From positions 49,674,242-49,738,241 of the forward strand of contig NC_053037.3 in assembly GCF_002575655.3 (NCBI RefSeq): DNA of 64,000 nucleotides, written 5' to 3'. The DNA comes from Aegilops tauschii subsp. strangulata (taxonomy: Eukaryota > Streptophyta > Magnoliopsida > Poales > Poaceae). Within the stretch, counting starts at the first letter, position 1; the number at the start of each line of letters is the position of its first letter. A program made the translations under genes and the position numbers. Shown here one piece after another: positions 56,335 through 64,000 of the stretch. A model generated the notes under the pieces. The model saw only the letters and a program-made list of their open reading frames with translations, searched no databases and was not told the origin of the DNA.

Positions 56335-59300
56335 ATGTCCGAAGCGGGAGGCAAGTGGATGGTCTCCTACGTGACGGAGGAGGACATCACAAAGCTGCGA
56401 CGAGCCGGATATCAGGCCGAGGATATCGCACACCGGCTGCCAGACGCGGGCCAGATCATCCCTACTCCAGAACCCCATGAGAGGGTGGTTTTCCTTACCC
56501 ATTTCGTCCGCGGACTGGGATTTCCCCTCCAGCCGTTTTTCCGCGGGCTCATGTTCTACTACGGGCTGGACTTTCACGATCTGACCCCCAATTTCATCCT
56601 CAACATCTCGGCGTTTATCGTCGTGTGCGAGGCCTTCCTCCACATCAAGCCCCACTTCGGCCTGTGGCTGAAGACCTTCAATGTTAAACCGAAGGTGGTG
56701 GTCGGCCAGCAAGCGGAGTGCGGAGGCGCCATGGTGGGAAAAATGCCCAACGTCACCTGGCTGGAAGGCTCCTATGTGGAGACCATAAAGGGGTGGCAAT
56801 CGGGGTGGTTCTACATCACCTAGCCGCGCGACACCAACTGGGTGGCGGCCCCTGAATTTCGATCCGGAATCCCCATGTGGCTCACCTCCTGGAAAGAGAA
56901 GGGCCTGTCCTGGGGTTCCTCGGTAGAGCTGACCGGACTCCAGACATGATTCAAGAACATGATGAGCAAGAAAATCATGCTCGTCAACGTGGTCCAAGTC
57001 ATGCTCTTCCGCCAGATCCTCCCGTGTCAAAGGCGGGCATTCAATTTGTGGAAGTTCTACCCGGCCGAGCACCAAACGCTGTGAGAGCTCTTCGACATGA
57101 CGCACAAGGACGTCTGGAAGGTGTTGTTCAAGGGCGCCGAGGTACCTCCTCCCCTTACCGAGGACCGCGGACTCTGTGCAAAGCGCCCTGCCAATCCGGT
57201 AAGTCCTTTACATCTCATAAGATGTTCTTTCCCCCAGTATAACCACGCGCGGGATCTAAGCCTCCACGCCATTTAACAGGACTGGGTAGTGACAGCGGAG
57301 CAGATCGACTATCCGGCTCCCCTGCCCGAAGATCCAGCAAATGCTCTCCTAACAGAGATGCTGGTTCCGGCGCCTTATGAGGTGCCGGAGAAGAAGGCCA
57401 CGGGGACCAGGAAGGGTCTCCGACGCAAGGTTATATCGGACTCATCGTCCGAAAACACAGAGGCGCACTCCTCCCACGAAAACGAGGAGGAGGAAGAGGA
57501 AAGCCCCCCCCCCCCCAGCCGGGGGAGACAAGAAAAGGAAGGCCGCCCCATCTGGGGAGGCCAAAGGGTCCAAGAAGGGAAGGACCCTCCTTCCGGACAA
57601 CTCCACAACCGCCGCCTACAGTGACGACGAGTGGCTGCCCAGGGATAAGCCCCTGGCGAAGTCGTAAGTATTCAGATACCATAATAATACTGGTATGTTT
57701 CGTTCTGTTGTTTCTCATCATGCCGAACATGATCATGCAGTCCATCCCGAGCCCGCATCGATGTATCCTCTTCGGAGGAGTCTTTGGGCCAATCACATAT
57801 GAACAGCGATTCGCCCCCGCCCGCCTCCTCCCCCCGCCCTACGGAAAACATCGAGGTGTTGTCTCAAAGGGCACCGAAGCAAGGGGAGGTAGTCCTGGAG
57901 GCGCCTCAAGGCGACATTCCGGACGCTGGGCGCAAGGGGAGCAAAACTCCCAAGGGCTCAAATGGCGGGGGCAACAAGTTTGGCCCCCAGCCGAATACTG
58001 TGACGGAACCTCCAGTGGTTCCGGACTCTGTCAGGCGACCCCTCACTAAGGGTGGCGAGCCGTCTATGCCGATGACCTCTATCCAACCAGAGGCATCGGA
58101 CAACTTGTTGGAAGCGCTTTGCGGCGCTTCCATTGATGAAGAGCACCGCACTATCATGAGTGCGGTGGTCAAGAAGGTTCAGTCTGCCAAGAGCGGACTG
58201 ACTGAAGCCTGTGCCAGCCTCCTAATAGGCTTTGAGGTAAGTAATCAAATTATAAGAAAATGTTACAGCCTAGACAATAGCCCCTGATGCTCTGTTTGGC
58301 GTTCCGCGAAGAAAGGCCGAATAGAGGATCAAATAATAATTGCAGGAGTCTAATCAGAATATGTCTATGTGCATACGCAGGCTTCACTGTTGGCCGCTGC
58401 CGCACGTACTGCGGAAGTCTCCGTACTAAAGTGGGACCTTGAGCGGTCCAAGGGAGAGCTCGACCTTACCAAGAGGCAGCTCAAAGAGAACAAAGGTAAG
58501 TGATACCCAGTCTGTATATTGATAAAGGAAAATGTGGATTTTGAATAACAGGATCGTCATGAATTTTGCTTTAGGGGCCACGACTGAAGTGGTGGCCCTG
58601 AAGAAGGCGTTATCCGAGGCCGAAGACAAAGCAGCCAAGGAGCGCATCGAGCGAGAAAAGCAAGAAGCCCGAGTAGGCGAGGTGCAGCAAGAGCTCCAGG
58701 CTCTCGCCGAAAAGCACGAGTCGTTGGAGCGTGACTCTAAGACGCAAGGGTCTGAGCTTGCGAAGGCCCTCGAAAGCGCACAACATGCCAAGGCCGAAGC
58801 CCAAAAGGCCCTCCGGGAAATTGAGGCGGTTAAGAAGATAGCAGCGGGTAAGGCATTCATTATGCAAAGCAAGCATGTGAAGGAAACATTCTTTTTACTT
58901 ACCCGAGTTCGGAGCTCTCCAGGAGCGTTCGCAGATCTACCCCACAGTGTGTTGGATGCCGCGGAGTTCTACCGGGCTGAGGAGGGGAGCTCGACGGAGA
59001 AGTTGTTCTGGTCTCAGTATACTGGGACCGAACACCTGATGCCCTTGAGCGGCCAGCTGAAGCAACCGGTCGAGCTCCACAAGGCGGCCGAACAGGCCAT
59101 GAAGGGTCTTATAGTCCGGATGTGGCCTGGCGAGCCCCTGCCTGATAGCTACTTCGGTCTGGTGAGGCGGCTTGTAAATGCCTGCCCATGGCTTGAAGTC
59201 ATAAAGCGGTCCGTCTGCATCGAGGGTGCATGCAGGGCTTTTGCCCGGGCGAAGGTGCACTGGGCGAAGCTGGACGCCGAAAAGCTGGTGAAGGAGGGGC

Positions 59301-59407
59301 CGCCGGAAGGCAAGGAGCATCGCCACCCCGAAAAGTATTATGACAGTGTCCTAAAGGGTGCTCGCCTTGTGGCGAAGGAATATGCTAAGGATATAATATT
59401 TGAATAA
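56335..59407 (+). pseudogene. Antisense spliced gene of the second gypsy element
   Basis: Same architecture as 11158-14816. Exon 1 (56335-57199) starts MSEAGGKWMVSYVTEEDITK and carries the plant transposon-protein domain (HERVVFLTHFVRGLGFPLQP, FNVKPKVVVG). Exon 2 starts at 57281 (DWVVTAEQIDYP) with an acidic Glu run. Later exons include 58382-58495 and 58574-59407, the latter a long coiled coil (LKKALSEAEDKAAKERIERE) followed by a conserved tail (YYDSVLKGARLVAKEYAKDI). Lesions: TAG at 56821-56823 after FYIT, two further stops (near 56947 and 57082), and a C-run shift near 57508-57519. The last exon is fully open for 278 codons. Function unknown. Confidence 0.7.
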
Positions 59408-60499
59408 ATGTACTCATGTGATCCTGTAATATGAAACGAGTTCATTTGCGCTATGCAACGCTTGTTAATTTAAAATATTACCTTCTGTGCGGCCGTTTAT
59501 CAAATCTGAGAGTTGGCCAGTCGTCGGCTTCTGCCCCCATGTAACTAGTACTGAGGTGTTCGGGATAAACCTGAGCACTCTTTATCCAAATTTTGGGTCC
59601 TTCGAAGGAGGTGTTCAGCACAGCGAACCAGGCAATCGGACTATAAAGCTTTATCACTCTCACTTAGCCATAGAAGTCTACAATTTTAAATTTTGGCGAA
59701 GCCCCTAGTATTCGGAAGGCCGAATTTGGGGCGCTATATACGCCTAAGTCGGGCAAGGCTGACTCCTCGCCCGAAGCGGAAAAAGTCTTAAGGACTTGAG
59801 ACCTCTCGAACAGCGACCAGCTCTTGCCGCATCATGACAGTCAGTTTTCGGCTTTCTCTACTGAGGTGCTCGTCCGGAAGAACCGAGACACAATTGCAGT
59901 AGTTCTCCCAGCGCTACCTTAGCCGATATAGCGGAACGTAAGGTACCAAAACATGGGAGCCGGGCAAACCCAACTATTGACCCAAGACATGATTCGGAGC
60001 TGATGCATATAGTGCTATAAGTTCGGGGTGCCGCACTGTCGAAAGTGTTCGGACTTCTCACGCCGTATTGATGGGGTATAGTGAAGCCCCTGGCGTACTG
60101 GTCGTACCAGAATGTACGGGTGCAATTTGTCATAAATAAACAGACAAGAAAAAAGGAAGGGTAATGCAATAATAGACTAATGCTATAGCGTACTGATACA
60201 AGTAGTGCAATAAGAAAAAAATAGGACTATTTGACATGTCCTATCCAAGGGCAAGCTGCGTATGGGTATTTAAAACAGGTATTTCGATCGTTATCAGAGA
60301 CCACCTGGGGATTCCCTTGTACGTCCTAACTTCTTGCCTCCTTGGTATTTCCTTCCCGTAATGCGTCCAGCAATCAAACTGCCGAAAATGGCTTCCATAG
60401 AGTAAGGTCCTGAAAGAGAGAAAATGATAGAGGTATACAGCCCCTGGGGCGGTTGAGCTCTGAACATGCCAGGCAATCCAGTTGCAGGTTACTCCGGAC
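59408..60499. other. Spacer where RT, RNase H and integrase would be
   Basis: About 1.1 kb with no gypsy enzyme motif on either strand. It joins the 3' ends of the antisense gene and the protease. The edges are not marked by an insertion or a repeat, so the pol loss looks like an old deletion or an inherited property of the family. Confidence 0.6.
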
Positions 60500-61297
60500 T
60501 CACTTGAAGGTGTCTGGGGGCTTTATCGCCGAATTGGCGGTTTGCCTTAAAAGGCTTCTTTGTGCCTCTGCTGCGAGGGCCGCAGTGTGCTCCTCCGTGT
60601 GGAGCGAGCGTTCTGTGTTTCCATTGACTATTATAACCCCACGAGGTCCTGGCATTTTGAGCTTGAGGTATGCATAATGCGGTACTGCACTGAATCTGGC
60701 AAATGCGGTTCGTCCGAGCAGTGTGTGGTAGCCACTGCGGAACGGGACGATATCGAAGATTAACTCCTCGCTTCGGAAGTTGTCCGGAGATCCGAAGACC
60801 ACTTCCAGTGTGATTGAGCCCGTGCAGCGGGCCTCTACACCTGGGATGACACCTTTAAAGGTGGTTTTAGTGGGTTTGATCCTCGAGGGGTCTATACCCA
60901 TTTTGCACACTGTATCCTGATAAAGCAGGTTCAGGCTGCTGCCGCCGTCCATAAGGACTCGGGTGAGGTGAAATCCGTCAATGATGGGATCAAGGACTAG
61001 TGCGGCAGAACTGCCATGACGGATGCTAGTAGGGTGGTCCCTACGATCGAAAGTGATCGGACAAGAAGACCATGGGTTGAACTTTGGGGCGCCTGGCTCC
61101 ATCGCATAGATGTCCCTTAGAGCACGCTTCCGTTCCCTCTTGGGAATATGGGTTGCGTATATCATGTTCACCGTTTTCACTTGGGGGGGAAATTTCTTCT
61201 GTCCTCCTGTGTTCGGCAGCCGGGACTCCTCCTCATCGTCGCTATGCAGCCCCTTTTCCTTGTTTTCGGTATTCAATTTGCCGGCCTTCTTGAACAC
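60500..61297 (-). pseudogene. Gag C-terminus and aspartic protease of the second gypsy element
   Basis: Frame from 61297 (MFKKAGKLNTENKEKGLHSD). The protease core has VLMDGGSSLNLLY at the active site and HTLLGRTAFARF downstream, as in the first element. Ends PPDTFK-TGA at 60500. It overlaps the gag frame by 25 nt in another frame. In autonomous relatives the reading would continue into RT; here it stops. Confidence 0.82.
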
Positions 61298-63423
61298 CCA
61301 GCATTCTCTGTTGGTGTGATTGGCTGGCTTATCGGGGATGCCGTGAATTTGACACGAGCGATCGAGTATGCGGTCCAGACTGGACGGGCCCGGGTTGCTT
61401 CTTTTGAACGTCTTCTTCCGCTGACCGGATTTAGAGCCACTGAATCCGGCATTGACTGCCGTGTCTTCGGTGTTGTCACCATTGTTGCAGCGCCTATGTC
61501 TGTTATGACGTGATCTGCCATTACTATCTTTGGATCTGAATTGCCATGACTTCTTGATGTGTTGTTGCTGCGAGCCAGCCAGCTATCCTCGCCCGCGCAA
61601 AAGCGGGTCATGAGTGTCGTGACGGCTGCCATAGACTTCGGCTTCTCCTGGACGAGGTGCCGGGCGAGCCACTCGTCACGGATGTTATGCTTAAATGCCA
61701 CTAAGGCCTCTGCATCCAGACAGTCGACAATTTGGTTTTTCTTAGTTAGGAACTGGGTCCAGAATTTCCTGGCCGATTCCCCTGGCTGCTGAGTTATATG
61801 GCTCAAGTCATCAGCATCCGGTGGTCGCACATAAGTGCCCTGGAAGTTGTCAAGGAATGCATCTTCCAAATCCACCCAACTGCCAATGGAGTCTGCTAGC
61901 AAGCTATTCAGCCAATGCCAAGCTGGTCCTTTGACATTTAGTGGGAGGTACTTGATGGCATGTAGATCGTCACCGCGAGCCATGTGGATGTGTAGGAGGA
62001 AATCCTCGATCCATACCGCGGGGTCTGTTGTACCATCATATGATTCAATGTTTACGGGTTTAAAACCCTCTGGGAATTCGTGATCCATTACTTCATCAGT
62101 GAAGCATAGGGGGTGTGCGGCGCCTCTGTGCCGGGCTATATCACGACGCAGTTCATACGAGTCTTGTCTGCTGTATTCGGCCCAGCCAGATTTGCTTTTG
62201 GTATGTCCGGCGTGGCGGTCATCGTCCCGCGTTGGGGCGTGACCCCGTGATCCATAGATCGATCTTGCATGTTTTTCTTTGTTTTCCAATATGTCTCGCA
62301 GGTCCCGCGTGTTGCCCCGGGCCTTGGTATTTTTGTTTGAACGGCGGTGGGGTGCGGGCTGGACTTCGGGCTGATATGCCTCTCTGTCTCGGCCACGAGG
62401 TGGCCGATCAGCCGCATCATACGCTGGTGATGTGGGTTTTAATGCTTCCTCCTCGAGTTGGGGTAGCAACCTGCGCTTTGGGTAATTCTTGGTTGGGCGC
62501 TCGAGTTCGTATTCCTCGGCCGCCGGCACTTCAGTCCATCTATCCGCTAGCAGATCTTGATCAGCTCGAAGCTGTTGTTGCTTTTTCTTCAGGCTGTTTG
62601 CTGTGGCTATAAGCCGGCGCTTGAAGCGCTCCTTCTCGACGGGATCCTCAGGCACGATAAATTCTTCGTCGTTGAGGCTCACCTCGTTTTGGAGAGAGGC
62701 ATGTAATTGTCATCCTCTGATTCTCCGTCTGCTGCCTGTTCCGGAGGGCTAGCTTGTTCATCCTCCCACTCGAGGTCTGGCTCGAGGGTATTATCATCGT
62801 CTTCAGCACTATCCGGAGCGTTATTGTCTCTTGTGCCGGTATCGCTGCTTTTGCTGTGGTGGGACTTAGAGCGGCGCCGCTGACGTCGGTGCTTGGATTG
62901 CTTCTTGGAGGGATTATCCTCCGTTGTCTTATCGCCATCCCCTTATTTGGGGAGTGTCCACCATGTATATGTCATACGATGAGGTGGCAGTCCAGCGTCC
63001 TGTGGGCGGTGGTTCTTGTTCGTCTCCTGCATCGTCGTCCATACCGTCGATGTCTTCGGAGCCGAAGTCGAGCATGTCGGTTAAATCGTCGACAGTGGCT
63101 ACTAAGTGGGTGGTGGGTGGGGAGCGAATTTCTTCGTCGTCCGCATCCCATTCTAGCTGGTCATAGTTCGGCCAAGGGTCTCCTGACAGGGAGAGGGACC
63201 TCAACGAGTTTAGCACGTCGCCAAAGGGCGAGTGCTGAAAGATATCCGCAGAGGTAAACTCCATGATCGGTGCCCAATCGGATTCGATAGGCATGGACGC
63301 TGGCGGCTCGGAGCCCATGGCCGGGGACAAATCCAACGGTTTGGCAACATGGGTCTCGTATGAGGTGAATTCAGTATTCGGCTCTATCGCCACTGAGTGT
63401 GCGGCCTCCGTGGCGGGGTCCAT
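61273..63423 (-). pseudogene. Gag of the second gypsy element
   Basis: Three frames. 63423-62929 starts MDPATEAAHSVAIEPNTEF and is acidic. A Ser/Lys-rich bridge follows. 62682-61273 holds the Gag domain (GTTDPAVWIEDFLLHIHMAR, GPAWHWLNSLL, FWTQFLTKKNQIVDCLDAEA). Frameshifts fall near 62940, 62690 and 61535. After the last, a CQIHG to ECWVF zinc-knuckle-like segment is in the other frame. Structural role as in other gypsy elements. Confidence 0.8.
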
Positions 63424-63812
63424 CCGCCCATCCTCAGATGGCGCAATTTGTTCCAGATTGAGGGCCGGAGTAGTTGCAGGTGTGATCTCTCAAACACTAT
63501 CTGACGGCAGAACTAAGTCATGCTCGTCGTGATTGTGCGGCGCACCTGCTATGGGCTCGAATCCGTCGAAGATCAAGTCTCCGCGGATGTCGGCAGTATA
63601 GTTCAAGTTTCCAAACCTGACCTGATGCCAGGGGCGTAGCTCTCGATCTGCTCCAGATGGCCAAGCGAGTTGGCCCGCAGTATGAAGCCGCCGAATACGA
63701 AGATCTGTCCGGGGAGGAAAACCTCACCCTGGATCGCATCGTTGCCGATGATCGAAGGAGCCATCTAGCCTTACGGTGATGGCACAGTCGAACTCTCAAT
63801 GAGAGCACCAAT

Positions 63813-64000
63813 GTCGGTGTCAAAACCGGCGGATCTCGGGTAGGGGGTCCCGAACTGTGCGTCTAAGGCGGATGGTAACAGGAGGCAGGGGACACAATGT
63901 TTACCCAGGTTCAGGCCCTCTCTATGGAGGTAATACCCTACTTCCTGCGTGATTGATCTTGATGATATGAGTATTACAAGAGTTGATCTACCACGAGATC
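63813..64000 (-). repeat. 5' LTR of the second gypsy element, truncated by the window end
   Basis: 188 bp collinear with 55312-55500, with only a few substitutions (TCTAAGGCG versus TCTGAGGCG, CAGGTTCAGG versus CAGGTTAGGG). The element-strand sequence just inside, TTGGTGCTCTCATTGAGAG, is the candidate primer-binding site. Confidence 0.85.

Larger units (their letters stand above)
55312..64000 (-). mobile_element. Second Tat-like gypsy element, gag-protease only, running off the window
   Basis: The left LTR at 55312-55781 and the start of the right LTR at 63813 share TGTCGGTGTCAAAACCGGCG onward. In minus orientation the order is 5' LTR (beyond 64000 to 63813), gag, protease, spacer, antisense gene, 3' LTR. 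RT, RNase H and integrase are absent, so it is a non-autonomous derivative. The left target site is GTATT (55307-55311); its partner is outside the window. Coding parts have several frameshifts. Confidence 0.85.

Noticed and set aside
56242..57105. 287-residue minus-strand frame
   Set aside because: It is the shadow of the antisense-gene exon on the plus strand, whose domain and splice sites are recognisable.

Overview
This is a stretch of large-genome grass nuclear DNA, almost certainly Triticeae (wheat, Aegilops or barley relatives). The evidence is nested LTR retrotransposons of wheat-like families, a CACTA transposon whose 5' end matches the wheat Caspar type, Stowaway MITE termini (CTCCCTCCGTTTC), spliced genes with GT/AG introns, and a plant F-box/FBD gene. 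I see no prokaryotic or organellar features, no tRNA or rRNA gene and no CRISPR array. Roughly two thirds of the window is transposon sequence.

Layout. (1) 1-9661 is a gene island. It holds CACTA-type GGTGGGTCC repeat blocks (1-2250), a decayed F-box/LRR/FBD gene on the minus strand (2718-4424), and a two-exon gene of unknown function on the plus strand (5320-6129) with a recognisable upstream block. It also holds a duplicated non-coding segment (about 7700-8670). (2) 9662-35270 is a Ty3/gypsy element of the Tat lineage in minus orientation (LTRs about 525 bp). It carries gag, protease, RT, two RNase H domains and integrase. An extra spliced gene lies on the opposite strand between integrase and 3' LTR, and a 65-bp tandem array sits next to it. 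A LARD (large retrotransposon derivative, Sukkula-like, 17218-29389, two 4.1-kb LTRs around a non-coding 4-kb core) has inserted into this element between RNase H and integrase, with a perfect AATAG target duplication. (3) 35276-55311 is a second gene island. It holds a CACTA 5' end (38607), a frameshifted WRN-like 3'-5' exonuclease pseudogene (42772-43476), several tandem repeats (79-, 39- and 53-bp units), two small putative genes (48726-48992 and 50234-50461), and a two-exon gene (53049-53754, minus) whose first exon and promoter are paralogous to the gene at 5320. (4) 55312-64000+ is a second Tat-like gypsy element, cut off by the window end. It keeps gag, protease and the antisense spliced gene but has no RT, RNase H or integrase.

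How the parts relate. The two gene islands share several sequence families: the CACTA repeat block, the promoter block, the duplicated segment at 7.7-8.7 kb and 45.2-46.5 kb, and the paralogous gene pair. They look like one locally duplicated and rearranged neighbourhood, now separated by the 25.6-kb nested retrotransposon. Most protein-coding relics carry disabling lesions (in-frame stops, indels, homopolymer shifts). The best intact coding unit is the gene at 53049-53754. The most unusual features are three: the pair of genes sharing promoter, 5' UTR intron and exon 1 but not exon 2; the orphan copies of their promoter block; and the antisense multi-exon coiled-coil genes in both retrotransposons.
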